A DNA stretch of 64,000 bases from Paraburkholderia caffeinitolerans. Lineage in GTDB: Bacteria > Pseudomonadota > Gammaproteobacteria > Burkholderiales > Burkholderiaceae. Where the stretch lies: positions 32,461 to 96,460 of the forward strand of contig NZ_CADIKL010000031.1 of NCBI RefSeq assembly GCF_902859945.1, given 5' to 3'. The notes below the pieces were generated by a model. The model was not told the DNA's origin. It did not search any database and saw only the letters and a program-made list of their open reading frames with translations. The first letter of the stretch is position 1; each line of letters begins with the position of its first letter. Below are positions 26,006 through 35,410 of the stretch, one piece after another. The position numbers and the translations under genes were made by a program.

Positions 26006-27055
26006 TTAGTGATTGGCTTCAATGAGCGTGTGCCGCGCAGTCCGGCGGCATGCGAGCAGCCCGTCGCGCAAGATTGATTCGGTTTCCGAATCGATAAAAC
26101 CGATGAAGACGAGCACGCCCTCTCCGCATTCCCCACCTCCCGCCGCCTGCTCACCCTGGGTAGGCGGCGTCATGCGCAGCCGGCGGGCCGCGACCTGGCA
26201 CACGCGCGTGCTGATGCAGCCATCGGCATCGGCCACGCGCACGAAGCCCTTCGCGCGCAGGATCGTGCGCGGCAGCGCCTTGAGCCACGCACGCAGGCGC
26301 GCCTTGTCCAGCACCTCGGGCACGGCCAGCGTCACGCTCGCGAAAGTGGGAAATACGCCGGCGTTGGTCCCAATCGGCTGGTGCTGCCAGCGCCTCGCAT
26401 CGGCGAGCGCGCGCGTTTGCGGCACGCTCGCGTCGAACAGCAGCGCGGGCGGCACGCGTCCATGATCGGCGGCTATGACGATGTCGGTGGCCGCGAGCGC
26501 GCGCACGTCCGAGACGGTGCGCTCGCGCGACTCGGGCGCCACGAGGTCGAGTTTCGTGACGATCACCGCGCTCGCGCTGTCGATCTGCTGCTGCGCCATC
26601 GCGCCCACCAACGGATCGACCAGCGTGCGCACGAGTTCGGGCGCGTCCACGACCACCAGCACGGCAGTGAGGCGAAACGCGCCGTTGAGCAAGCCCACCT
26701 GGGCGATCTTCGCCGGGTCCGACACGCCGCTCGCCTCGATCAGCAGCAGGTCTGGCCGCTCCTCGCGCGCGGCCAGGCGCGCGAGCGCGTCGGCGAGCGC
26801 GCCGCCGATCGTGCAGCAAATGCAGCCGTTGTCGAGCTCGATCACGTCGTCGCTGCGCGCGCGAATGAGCCGGCCGTCGATGTTCACCGCGCCGAAGTCG
26901 TTCACGAGCACCGCGATGCGCTTGCCGTGCGGCGCCTCCAGCAAATGATTGACCACCGTGGTCTTGCCCGCGCCGAGATAGCCGCCGATCACCGCGAGGT
27001 CGATCGGTGCGCGTGCACTCGATGGTGGGTCACGGTCGCTCAGGCGGGCGTTCAT
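26006..27055 (-). CDS. CobW/COG0523-family GTPase, metallochaperone
   Basis: A 349-aa G3E-family GTPase. Walker A is GGYLGAGKTT (near residue 25), the metal-binding CxCC motif is in NGCICCTIG, Walker B/switch in LLIEASGVSDP, and the guanine-specificity segment in VTKLD. COG0523 proteins carry zinc or another metal to client enzymes. The ATG at 27055 overlaps the TGA of the upstream amidohydrolase (ATGA), so the two are translationally coupled. This suggests the amidohydrolase is the client. It has a C-terminal CobW domain of roughly 90 residues. No Zur site is evident. Confidence 0.9.
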   Translation of the reverse strand: MNARLSDRDPPSSARAPIDLAVIGGYLGAGKTTVVNHLLEAPHGKRIAVLVNDFGAVNIDGRLIRARSDDVIELDNGCICCTIGGALADALARLAAREERPDLLLIEASGVSDPAKIAQVGLLNGAFRLTAVLVVVDAPELVRTLVDPLVGAMAQQQIDSASAVIVTKLDLVAPESRERTVSDVRALAATDIVIAADHGRVPPALLFDASVPQTRALADARRWQHQPIGTNAGVFPTFASVTLAVPEVLDKARLRAWLKALPRTILRAKGFVRVADADGCISTRVCQVAARRLRMTPPTQGEQAAGGGECGEGVLVFIGFIDSETESILRDGLLACRRTARHTLIEANH

Positions 27056-28740
27056 GATCGTGGGGCGCGCATGATGCGCCCACCGAGCACCGTGCCCCAC
27101 ACCGGCACGTCCTTCAGGCGCTCGGGCGCGCAGGTACTGGGATCTTCGTCGAGCACCGCGAAATCGGCGAACTTGCCCACCTCGATGCTGCCGATCAGAT
27201 GATCGAGCCGTAGCGTATAAGCCGCGCCCAGCGTGATCGCATGCAGCGCCTCATCGACGGTGATTCGCTCCGCCTCGCCCAGCACGCGCCCCGACGCCGT
27301 CTCGCGCCGCACCGCGCACCATGCCGTAAACAGCGGGCTCAATGCCGTGATGGGCGCATCCGAATGCAGCGCGTAAGGAATGCCCATGCGCTGCGCCGAG
27401 CCGGCCGGGTCCATGCGGTTGGCGCGGTCCGGGCCCATAGTCTGGCTGTAGTGCGCGTCGCCCCAGTAGTAGATGTGGTTCGCGAACAGGTTCACGCACA
27501 GGCCAAGCGTGCGGATGCGCCGCAATTGCGCGGCATCCGCCATCTGGCAGTGCTGCAGCGTGTGCCGGTGATCGGGCCGCGGATGCCGCGCGAGCAGCGT
27601 TGCGAGCGCGTCGATCACGACCTCGGTGGCTTCGTCGCCGTTGGTGTGAATATGCAGTTGCAGCCCCGCGCAATGGTACGGCTCGAACACGTCGACCAGT
27701 TGCTCCGGCGGAATCAGCCACAGGCCGTTGGGCTGCCCGCCCGCGTAGCCGGGCCAGCGCACGCGCGCCGTGAAGCCCTGGATCGAACCGTCGACGATGA
27801 ACTTCACCGGGCCAAAGCGCAGTTTGTCGGTATTGCCCTTGATCGCCTCCAGCACGCCGGCCGCGCCTTGCGCGGGATTGCGCTGCGGCGCGAACGCGGG
27901 CACGATGCGCACCGGGTAGTCGGGGTCGGCGGTCACGCTTTGCAAGGTCTCGTTGCCGAGCGGCGAGAGATCGTTCACGAGATCGGTTGCCGTGGTGACG
28001 CCCGCGAGTTGCGCGACGCGGCCGAAATTCCAGACCGCGTGCGGCTTTTCGCTGGCCGCGATGGCGAGCTTGCCGCCAATCACCTGGTAGACCGGGAACA
28101 TCGCGGCAAACTCTTGAAGCTCGCCCGTCGGCTGGCCTTGAGCGTCGTGCGCGATGCCGTCCACGTCGGTGTCCTCGTCGATGCCCGCTAGCACGAGCAT
28201 CGCGCTGTTCACGTTCATCAAGTGCACGCTCGCATGAAGGATCGCGATCGGGCGGCTGGCCGTGACCGTGTCGAGTTCGCGCGTGGTGAGGCGCGACGCG
28301 CCGAAGTAGATCGGATCGAAGCCCCACGCGAGCAAGGGGCCCTCGTCGTTGGCGTCGGTCATCGCGCGCTCGGCTTGCGAGAGACGCTCGAGCACCGCGT
28401 CGAGCGTGCGCAGACCGCGCCACAGCGTGCCGTCCGGGCCGCGGCGATCGTAATAGCCCACGTAGACCGCGTCCCACACCGCGCCTTCCATCAGGTGGCA
28501 GTGCCCTTCCACGAGACCGGGCATCAATACCTTGTCGCGCAGCGTGTCGTCGCGGGTGCAGGCGCTGTACTGCGTCTCCCAGCGCGCGGCGTCTTCGCTC
28601 GTGCCGACCGCGAGAATGCGGCCCTCTCGCACGGCCACATGCGTCGCATGCGGCTGGGCGGGATTGAGCGTGAGAATGCGGCGCGCCGGGAAAACCGTGA
28701 CGGGCGCAGACGACGTGGAAGACGATGCGTGCGGATTCAT
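27052..28740 (-). CDS. YtcJ-like metal-dependent amidohydrolase
   Basis: A 562-aa amidohydrolase_3-family enzyme acting on C-N bonds of an unknown substrate. It shows the metal-ligand motif GLVEGHCHL (near residue 75), HIHTNGDEATE (near 310), HTLQHCQM (near 345) and the late Asp segment YALHSDAPI. The ATG at 28740 is chosen; a TTG at 28752 abuts AGGAG too closely. It is the third gene of a leftward DUF3311, SSS symporter, amidohydrolase, CobW set, with a 15-bp gap behind the symporter. The HxH motif here reads HCH, common in YtcJ-like proteins. Zinc supply by the coupled CobW protein is inference. Confidence 0.88.
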   Translation of the reverse strand: MNPHASSSTSSAPVTVFPARRILTLNPAQPHATHVAVREGRILAVGTSEDAARWETQYSACTRDDTLRDKVLMPGLVEGHCHLMEGAVWDAVYVGYYDRRGPDGTLWRGLRTLDAVLERLSQAERAMTDANDEGPLLAWGFDPIYFGASRLTTRELDTVTASRPIAILHASVHLMNVNSAMLVLAGIDEDTDVDGIAHDAQGQPTGELQEFAAMFPVYQVIGGKLAIAASEKPHAVWNFGRVAQLAGVTTATDLVNDLSPLGNETLQSVTADPDYPVRIVPAFAPQRNPAQGAAGVLEAIKGNTDKLRFGPVKFIVDGSIQGFTARVRWPGYAGGQPNGLWLIPPEQLVDVFEPYHCAGLQLHIHTNGDEATEVVIDALATLLARHPRPDHRHTLQHCQMADAAQLRRIRTLGLCVNLFANHIYYWGDAHYSQTMGPDRANRMDPAGSAQRMGIPYALHSDAPITALSPLFTAWCAVRRETASGRVLGEAERITVDEALHAITLGAAYTLRLDHLIGSIEVGKFADFAVLDEDPSTCAPERLKDVPVWGTVLGGRIMRAPRS

Positions 28741-28755
28741 TGAGAGGCTCAACTC

Positions 28756-30168
28756 CTATGAATGATGGTGAAGCGAATCGGGCATGGCATAGCGGTCGCC
28801 GGACGGGCGCATCAGGATATGCGCGACGAACACCACCAGCACGTTCACGCCAAGGCACACGAGCCCGAGATTGATGCCGCCGAAGCCGAGGTGCAGCATA
28901 TAGCACACGATCGCGAGCACCTGGCCGCAGACGATGCCGGCCGCCACCGCGCCGGGCCGCACGCGGCGCCGGGCGAGCAGGATCAGCATGCCGGGGAGGA
29001 ACTGCGTGATGCCGTAATACGTCAGGTTGATGAGCAGGAGCATGAGGTTGGGCGTGAGCAGCGTGGTGGCGATCGACACCATCAGGTACGCCACGATCAC
29101 GAATTTCGCCGCGCGCTTCTGGCGCGTCTCGGGCAGGTTCGGGATGAGATTGCGCGTGACGATCGGACCGATCGCGAGACAGATGCCGGCCAGCACGAGC
29201 AGCCCCGAGAGCGCCGCGCCCGCCGCGACGAGACCGATCAGCCAGTCGGGGAGCAGATGGACGACGGCCGCGAAGAAGGCGTCATTGGGCGAGGCGAGCT
29301 TGAGGTTCGCGCTGATCGCGTAGTACGAGGCCACCACGAGGAACGGGTACATCAGCATGTAGAGCGGCATCGCGATCTGGGTGCGGCGGATCGTGTTCGG
29401 CCCGCGCGCCGTGAAGAAGCCTTGCGCCGCGAACGGCATCATGTAGAAGCCGAGCGCCTGGAACAGCATCGTACTCATCGAAAAGCGCAGCTGCGGCGTG
29501 GTCATGGCGTTGCTCACCTGATGGCTCGCCGCATGAAAGACCTCGTGCGTGCCGCCCGCCATCCAGGCGGCGGCCACGCCTGTCACGACAATCGCGAGCA
29601 GCATGAGGATGTCTTTCAGCACGGCGATCCACGCGGAGGCGCGCACGCCGGAAATGGCGATATAGGTGAAGGCGAGCGCCGCGCAGACCACGATCAGCCA
29701 GAGCGGCTGAACGTGCCAGCCGAGCCCCTTGAGCGCCGCGACCAGGCCCGTGAATTGCAGCTCGCCCCACGGAATCAGAAACAGGATCGATGAGCCCGCA
29801 ACGATCAGTTCGAGCGCGCGGCTGCGGTAGTGACCTTTGAACAGATCCGCCTGCGTAATGGCGTTGTGCTCCTTGCCGATTTCCCAGATGCGCGGCCCGA
29901 TGAAATAGCCAATGGGATAGGCCAGCAGGATATAGCCGAGAAACCAGACGCCATAGGTCGGCCCCTTGGCGTAGATGCCGCCCGGAAAGCCGACCATCGT
30001 CCCGATGCTGTAGATCTCGCCGGCCGTCAGGAAGAACACGAGCGCGGTGCCGAACTGGCGCGACGCGACGAAGAAGTCGTGCACGCTCTGCTTGCCGTGG
30101 CCGCGCCGGGAACGAATGGCGAGATACAGCGAAAACGCGATCAGAAGCGAGAAAACGAGTGTGGACAT
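28756..30168 (-). CDS. Sodium:solute symporter (SSS family)
   Basis: A 470-aa inner-membrane Na+-coupled symporter with about 13 hydrophobic segments. It has DFFVASRQFG near residue 30, FFLTAGEIYSIGTMVGFPGG as its second-helix region, and AAGAALSGLLVLAG in the sodium-site helix. It pairs with the small DUF3311 protein just upstream, a recurrent arrangement in which the small membrane protein accompanies an SSS transporter. It probably imports the substrate of the amidohydrolase encoded next. GGAGAG precedes the ATG. Confidence 0.9.
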   Translation of the reverse strand: MSTLVFSLLIAFSLYLAIRSRRGHGKQSVHDFFVASRQFGTALVFFLTAGEIYSIGTMVGFPGGIYAKGPTYGVWFLGYILLAYPIGYFIGPRIWEIGKEHNAITQADLFKGHYRSRALELIVAGSSILFLIPWGELQFTGLVAALKGLGWHVQPLWLIVVCAALAFTYIAISGVRASAWIAVLKDILMLLAIVVTGVAAAWMAGGTHEVFHAASHQVSNAMTTPQLRFSMSTMLFQALGFYMMPFAAQGFFTARGPNTIRRTQIAMPLYMLMYPFLVVASYYAISANLKLASPNDAFFAAVVHLLPDWLIGLVAAGAALSGLLVLAGICLAIGPIVTRNLIPNLPETRQKRAAKFVIVAYLMVSIATTLLTPNLMLLLINLTYYGITQFLPGMLILLARRRVRPGAVAAGIVCGQVLAIVCYMLHLGFGGINLGLVCLGVNVLVVFVAHILMRPSGDRYAMPDSLHHHS

Positions 30169-30288
30169 GCGCGGCTCTCCAGGGTGGAGACGGTGGGATG
30201 GGCGGCGGAGTGGACGACGGCGTACAGCGCCGCTTTGTGCGGCTAACTGCGTGACCGGCTGCCCGGCTGAGAGGCGCTAGTGCTCGCG

Positions 30289-30492
30289 CTAGCTTTCGTT
30301 CGCGTAGCGGTGCCGGTCAAAGAAGTGCCAGCAGAAGAACAGGCAGCCGGAGGTCAGGACAAACCAGCTGAAAATCCACGCGTAGATGAAGGGCACGCCG
30401 AAGACGTAGCGGTCCGGCTGCGCCGCCACCCAGGGCAGCGCGCCGATGACGCCCAGAAAAGGAAGGCCGATTCCGATCAGATACCTGAGCAT
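30289..30492 (-). CDS. DUF3311 small membrane protein
   Basis: A 67-aa protein with two predicted membrane helices (LIGIGLPFLGVIGALPW and IYAWIFSWFVLTSGCLFF), matching DUF3311 in size and in its position ahead of an SSS symporter. AAAGGAGACAAGG precedes the ATG at 30492; a longer in-frame extension to 30624 has no support. It is likely an accessory subunit or stabiliser of the symporter 120 bp downstream. Confidence 0.8.
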   Translation of the reverse strand: MLRYLIGIGLPFLGVIGALPWVAAQPDRYVFGVPFIYAWIFSWFVLTSGCLFFCWHFFDRHRYANES

Positions 30493-30654
30493 CCTTGTCT
30501 CCTTTGGGGCTTTGGCGCTCGGCCTCATCCCGGGCAAAGCGCATCGAGCCAACTGGTTGCTTCGAGTATCAGTCGTCAAAAACGGGTACGGATAGTGCCA
30601 GATGGGGACTATCGATGAGTCCAATTTCCACGCCGCTATACCAGCGCCACGTCC

Positions 30655-32037
30655 TCAACGCCACCAGCGCAGCGGCCGCCGCAGCGTGTGCCGTTCGAGC
30701 CGCACCGCCGGCATGCCGTCGAGGAACGCAAAGGCGCCCGCCTCCTGCGCACCCATGCGCCGTTCGCGTTCCTCATCGGCTTCGACCGTGCGCGAGGTAT
30801 CGATGAACAGCGCCGCGACGATGCCCAGCGCAAGCAATCCCGCCGAGATCGTGAACGGCACGTTATAGCTGCCGGTATGCTCGATGAGGTAGCCGAACAC
30901 CACGGGCGAGATCATCCCCGCAATGCCAAAGCCCGTGTTCATCATGCCGCCCGCCGTGCCTGCGTACTTGCCGGCGATGTCGAGCGGCAGCGTCCAGAGC
31001 ACCGGATTCGTGATCTCCAGGAAGAAGAACGACGCGGAGAGGAACAGCACCGCAAGCATCGGGTTGGAGGCGGACACCATGGGCAACAGGAACGCGAGCG
31101 ATCCGCCCATGCCCGTCACCAGCACCGCGCAGCGCGCGAAGCGCAGCCGGCCGGTCCACTTGAAGAGCCGGTCGGAGACCACGCCGCCCAGCGTGTCGCC
31201 CACCACGCCGGCCAGCAGCGGCAGCGCCGTGAAGAGTGCGAGATGCTTGAGGTCGAAGCCGCGCGACTCCTTCAGATACGACGGCAGCCAGGTCAGGTAG
31301 ACCCACAGCAGCCAGCCGTAGCAGAAGTCCACGAAGGTAACGAGCCACATGCGCCGCACGAGCTTGCGCCACGGCGTGGCCGCGCGCTTGGCGCGGTCGC
31401 AGTCGCCCTTGCGATAGCCGATCTCGGCGGTTTCTTCGGGCGTGATGCGCCGGTTCTGCTCCGGCGAGTTCGTGAACACGCGCAGGTAGAGCGCCGTCCA
31501 CATCAGGCTCACGATGCCGAGCAGGATGAATGCGTCGCGCCAGCCGCCCGTGGCCACCACCGCAAGCACGAGCGGCGGCGTGATCGCGCCACCGAGGCGC
31601 GCGAAGCTGTGCGTGATGCCCTGCGCGAAACCGCGCTCGCCCACCGGCATCCAGTATGTGAACGCGCGCGTGGCGGTGGGAAACGCCCCGCCCTCGCCCA
31701 CGCCCAGCGCGAAGCGCAGCCCGACCAGCATCGCGACGCTGCCGGCGAAACCCGTGGCCAAAGTTGCCGCGCCCCAGATCAGCGAGAGCACGGTGAGCAC
31801 GAGCTTCGGACCGAACTTGTCCGAGAGCCAGCCGCCGACGATCTGCATGATCGCGTAGGGATAGGCGAACGCGGAAAACACGAGGCCGAGCTGGACCGTG
31901 CTCAGGCCCATTTCCTGGCGGATCAGCGGTCCGGCGACCGCGATGTTCACGCGGTCGATGTAAGAGATGAAGTACATCAAACACATGACCGCGAGGATGA
32001 TATGGCGCGTTTTCACGCGCTGCGCGTGCTCTTTCAT
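30655..32037 (-). CDS. sauU: MFS transporter, sulfoacetate uptake (SauU-like)
   Basis: A 460-aa MFS carrier of the anion:cation symporter type, with 12 membrane helices, YFISYIDRVNIAVAGPLI in helix 1 and the SDKFGPKLVL loop. It is third in a leftward sauS-sauT-sauU order with a divergent IclR regulator, the order described for Cupriavidus necator H16, in which SauU was assigned as the sulfoacetate carrier. AGGAGA precedes the ATG. Assignment rests on gene order, since MFS specificity cannot be read directly. Confidence 0.82.
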   Translation of the reverse strand: MKEHAQRVKTRHIILAVMCLMYFISYIDRVNIAVAGPLIRQEMGLSTVQLGLVFSAFAYPYAIMQIVGGWLSDKFGPKLVLTVLSLIWGAATLATGFAGSVAMLVGLRFALGVGEGGAFPTATRAFTYWMPVGERGFAQGITHSFARLGGAITPPLVLAVVATGGWRDAFILLGIVSLMWTALYLRVFTNSPEQNRRITPEETAEIGYRKGDCDRAKRAATPWRKLVRRMWLVTFVDFCYGWLLWVYLTWLPSYLKESRGFDLKHLALFTALPLLAGVVGDTLGGVVSDRLFKWTGRLRFARCAVLVTGMGGSLAFLLPMVSASNPMLAVLFLSASFFFLEITNPVLWTLPLDIAGKYAGTAGGMMNTGFGIAGMISPVVFGYLIEHTGSYNVPFTISAGLLALGIVAALFIDTSRTVEADEERERRMGAQEAGAFAFLDGMPAVRLERHTLRRPLRWWR

Positions 32038-32104
32038 GTTGTCGTCTCCTGAGTCCCTCTTGGGTGTCGGCTGGCCTGCTCCATATCGGCTATGCAGGCG
32101 CGTG

Positions 32105-33751
32105 TCAGCCCGAGGGCGTCACGAGCTTCAGGCGCTGGACCTTGCCCGAGGGGCCGCGCGGCAGCTCGCTTACGAAGCGGAACTCTCTGGGCGTCTTGTA
32201 GCGGCCCAGTTCGCGCAGGCAGTGCGCGCGCAGATCGGCTGGGTCGGGTGCGCCCTGCCAGTGGGTGTCTCGCGGCACCACGAACGCGACGATCTCCTGG
32301 CCATAGGCGGGATCGGGCACGCCGACCGCCGCCGCGTCGAGCACGCCCGGATGGCGCAGCAGCGCCTCATCGATCTCGCGCGGCGCGATGTTCTCGCCGC
32401 CCTTGATGATCAGCTCCTTCGAGCGGCCGTTGATATAGAAGTAGCCCTCGTCGTCGCGATAGCCGAGGTCGCCGGTGCGCAGCCAGCCGTCGGCGGTGAA
32501 CGCCTTCGCCGTCTCCTCCTGGCGCTTGTAGTAGCCGCGCATGATCTGCTCGCCGCGCAACACGATCTCGCCGCACTCGTGCGGGCCGCACACGCGGCCG
32601 TCGCGGTCGATGACGCGCGCCTCGCTGCCCGAAGGCAGACCGATGCTGCCGATCCTGCGCCGCGAAATATCATACGGATTACTGAAGACTGGCGCGGCGG
32701 TCTCGGTCATCCCCATGGTCTCGATGACGCCGATGCCAAAGCGTGCCTCGAACGCGCGATGATGGTCGGCGGGCAGCGCGGCGGATGCGCTGCGGCAGAA
32801 TTTGAGCGCCTTGAGCGCCTCGCGTGCCTTGAGGTCGGGGCCGCGCGGTTCTTCGCCGTCGAGGAGATAGGCGATGATCGTCGGCACCACGTTGATCCAG
32901 GTGCAGCCGTAGCGGCTGGCGTCGCGCCAGAACGTGCGCGCCGAAAAGCGCGGCGGCAGCACGACCGAGCCCGCGTGCCAGAGCGGCGCGAGCAAGGTCA
33001 CGACGAGGCCGTTGATGTGATAGAGCGGCAGCGAAGCGAGCACGCGGTCGTTGGCGGCGAGGCGGTGCTCGACGCTGATGTTGCGCGCGTTCGCATGGAG
33101 GTTTTCGTGGCTGAGCAGCACGCCCTTCGGTGCGCCCGTCGTGCCCGAGGTGTACATCAGCAAGGCGATGTCGGCTTGAGCGGGCGCGGCGGGTGCGCTC
33201 ATCGACACGGCTTCGGGCAGCGAAGGGCCCGGTGCGGAAGCGGTGTTCGGCGCATCGGCGAGCGCCAGTTCGTGGACCGGCAGCACCGGCAGCGCGACCG
33301 CATCCGGCTCCGTGCGCACCAGCGCAATCTCGCGCGTCACGCCCTGCTTGTGCAATACCTCGAGCGCCGTCGCGAGTGCGCTGCTGGTCTGCTCGCTCGC
33401 GAAGATCATCCGGGTGTCCGAATGCTCGATGACGTAGGCGAGCTGGGTCGTCTGGCAAAGGAGATTGAGCGGATGCGCGACCAGTCCGCTGTACATCGCG
33501 CCGAGCAGCAGCGTGGCGGTCTGGATGCCGTTGCCCATCAGCACCGAAACGACGTCGCCGGGCTTGAGGCCGGCCTCGCGAAAGCGCATCTCGAGCGCCT
33601 GGCAACGCTCGAGCAGCGCGCCGAAGGTTAGCGTCGCGTCGTCCGCATGCTCATTTGCGCCTTCATCGGGCGCAGCCAGCAAAAACGCCTTGTCCGGATA
33701 CTGTACTGCGCGCGCCTCGATCAGCGCGCGGATCGTCGCGGGCGCATTCAT
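32105..33751 (-). CDS. sauT: Sulfoacetate-CoA ligase (AMP-forming, SauT-like)
   Basis: A 548-aa adenylate-forming acyl-CoA synthetase. It has the P-loop MYTSGTTGAPKGVLLSHEN (near residue 190), the A5 motif MGMTETAAPVF, the hinge GWLRTGDLGYRDDEGYFY, GRSKELIIKGGENIAPREID, and the catalytic Lys in PSGKVQR near the C-terminus. The ATG at 33751 overlaps the sauS TGA (ATGA), giving coupled translation; a longer frame to 34291 runs through sauS and is not the gene. Next to a CoA-acylating aldehyde dehydrogenase and an MFS carrier, it fits SauT: sulfoacetate + ATP + CoA to sulfoacetyl-CoA. Confidence 0.87.
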   Translation of the reverse strand: MNAPATIRALIEARAVQYPDKAFLLAAPDEGANEHADDATLTFGALLERCQALEMRFREAGLKPGDVVSVLMGNGIQTATLLLGAMYSGLVAHPLNLLCQTTQLAYVIEHSDTRMIFASEQTSSALATALEVLHKQGVTREIALVRTEPDAVALPVLPVHELALADAPNTASAPGPSLPEAVSMSAPAAPAQADIALLMYTSGTTGAPKGVLLSHENLHANARNISVEHRLAANDRVLASLPLYHINGLVVTLLAPLWHAGSVVLPPRFSARTFWRDASRYGCTWINVVPTIIAYLLDGEEPRGPDLKAREALKALKFCRSASAALPADHHRAFEARFGIGVIETMGMTETAAPVFSNPYDISRRRIGSIGLPSGSEARVIDRDGRVCGPHECGEIVLRGEQIMRGYYKRQEETAKAFTADGWLRTGDLGYRDDEGYFYINGRSKELIIKGGENIAPREIDEALLRHPGVLDAAAVGVPDPAYGQEIVAFVVPRDTHWQGAPDPADLRAHCLRELGRYKTPREFRFVSELPRGPSGKVQRLKLVTPSG

Positions 33752-35193
33752 TGGCCGAATCTCCGGAAATAGTCGCCAAGCAAGGTATCGAGCTCGGGAA
33801 CGTGCTCCTCGATCGGGAACGCCACGCGCGTGATGTTCAGGTACTGGCGAAAGCCGAGATTGTCCGAAAAATTGTTGCGTCCCCAGGTGCCGCAGCCCAT
33901 CGAAAGCGAAAACGGCAGGCCGTTGTCGAAGTTGCCGCCGGTCGCAAAGCAATGCGCCTGATTGACGATCACGCGCGCCACCGGCAGCGTCGCACCGAGC
34001 GTCTCGGCTTCGTGCGGCTCGGCCGTGTGCAGGCCGACCGAGTGACCCGCGCCCATGTACGCGTAGAGGCTGCGCACGGTTTGCGCCGCGTCGCTGAAAT
34101 CGCGCGCGCGGTAGACCGTGAGCACCGGCGCGAGCTTCTCGCCCGAGAACGGATGGCTCGCCCCGATGCCGCTCTCCTCTACCATGAGGAATGCGCACGA
34201 GTCCGTTGCCAGCTCGTCGAGACCGGCGGTGTGCGCGATCTGCGCGGCCGATTTCGCGGTGCAGTGCGCCGACAGTTTGCCGTCGGTCCACATCGCCGCC
34301 TGCAGCCGCGCTTTTTGCTGCGCATCGAGCAGCACGCCGCCGCAGGCGGCGAGTTCGCGCAGCATCGCGTCATAAACTACATCGTCGATGACGACGCTGT
34401 TCTCCGACGAACAGCTCGTCGCGTTGTCGAAGGTCTTCGAGGCGGCGATCTTGTGCGCCGCTTCGCGCAGATTCGCCGTGCGCGTGACGATCGACGCCAC
34501 ATTGCCGGCGCCCACGCCAAACGCCGGCGTGCCGCTGGCGTAGGCCATGCGCACGTTCGCTTGCGAGCCCGTCGCGACCACCAGATCGGCCTCGCGCATC
34601 AGCGCGGCGGTGGAGGCTTTGTCCACCGGCGCGGGCAGCATTTGCACGAGCGCCGGGTCGAGCCCCGCTTTCGCGAACTCGGCGTGGATGAAGCCGACAA
34701 GCCGCTCGCACACGCTATGCCCCTTCGGCGAAGGGGCGACGATTACCGCATTGCCGCATTTGAGCGCGTTGATAATCTTGTTGGCCGGCGTCGCCGCCGG
34801 ATTCGTGGATGGCGTGATCGCCGCGACCACGCCGACCGCGCGCGCGATCTCGACGATGCCCGTGGCCTCGTCTCGCGCAATCACGCCGCAAGTCTTTTTG
34901 CCATGCAGGTCGCGCAGCAGCCCGAGCGTCTTGCGGTAGTTCTTGCGGAACTTGTCTTGCGCGTTTCCGAGCCCGGTGTCGCGCACCGCCTGCTCGGCAA
35001 GCTCGCGGTTGCGGCCGGGTTCCATGATCGCCCAGGCTGCGGCGGCCGCCGCGGTATCGAGCGTTTGCTGGCCGGCGAGCTCGAATGCTTGCTGCGCGGC
35101 GCGCGAGCGCGCAACGAGCGCGTGGAGTTGCGCTGCCTGGGCGTCGGATTGGCCCGCGCCAGCGGCTGCGACTACGGTGTCCCTCACATTCAT
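33748..35193 (-). CDS. sauS: Sulfoacetaldehyde dehydrogenase, CoA-acylating (SauS-like)
   Basis: A 481-aa acylating aldehyde dehydrogenase (EutE/AdhE-N type). It has VGVVAAITPSTNPAATPANK for coenzyme binding, the catalytic Cys in NATSCSSENSVV (near residue 255) and a C-terminal GCGTWGRNNFSDNL. In C. necator SauS reduces sulfoacetyl-CoA to sulfoacetaldehyde, the substrate of Xsc, which is encoded at 11978 in this window. CGGAGC precedes the ATG. It is the first gene of sauSTU and is divergent from sauR across a region with a perfect 38-bp dyad. Confidence 0.88.
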   Translation of the reverse strand: MNVRDTVVAAAGAGQSDAQAAQLHALVARSRAAQQAFELAGQQTLDTAAAAAAWAIMEPGRNRELAEQAVRDTGLGNAQDKFRKNYRKTLGLLRDLHGKKTCGVIARDEATGIVEIARAVGVVAAITPSTNPAATPANKIINALKCGNAVIVAPSPKGHSVCERLVGFIHAEFAKAGLDPALVQMLPAPVDKASTAALMREADLVVATGSQANVRMAYASGTPAFGVGAGNVASIVTRTANLREAAHKIAASKTFDNATSCSSENSVVIDDVVYDAMLRELAACGGVLLDAQQKARLQAAMWTDGKLSAHCTAKSAAQIAHTAGLDELATDSCAFLMVEESGIGASHPFSGEKLAPVLTVYRARDFSDAAQTVRSLYAYMGAGHSVGLHTAEPHEAETLGATLPVARVIVNQAHCFATGGNFDNGLPFSLSMGCGTWGRNNFSDNLGFRQYLNITRVAFPIEEHVPELDTLLGDYFRRFGQ

Positions 35194-35305
35194 CGACGAG
35201 CTCCGATTGAATCGTTGGCTGTCTTGCCAATCTATTCATCGGCGCGTGAATGCGAGTCCCGATTCCCGCACAATCCGCGACACGCGACCGCCAAGGCTCG
35301 AAAAA

Positions 35306-35343
35306 TGCGTTTTTCGGGACTTTCACCAGTCCCGAAAAACGCA
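35306..35343. promoter_or_regulatory. Perfect 38-bp dyad in the sauS/sauR divergent promoter
   Basis: TGCGTTTTTCGGGACT and AGTCCCGAAAAACGCA form an exact 16-bp inverted repeat around TTCACC. It lies 113 bp from the sauS start and 68 bp from the sauR start. Because both genes run outward, a terminator is not expected, which leaves an operator, probably for a SauR dimer of dimers, as the best reading. The TTTCGGGA/TCCCGAAA core is an inverted-repeat form acceptable for IclR proteins. Confidence 0.72.
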
Positions 35344-35410
35344 CTATGCGATGCACAATGACGTGAGAAGTTGCGCAAACCGCACAGCGCAACCGTTACA
35401 GGAGACCCGC

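Noticed and set aside
30493..30654. Regulatory palindrome upstream of the DUF3311-SSS operon
   Set aside because: I found no inverted repeat or promoter better than chance in this 162-bp gap; it may be read through from sauU.
32105..34291. Extended 728-aa version of the CoA ligase
   Set aside because: The first 180 codons lie out of frame over sauS and have shadow composition; the ATGA overlap start at 33751 gives the standard length.
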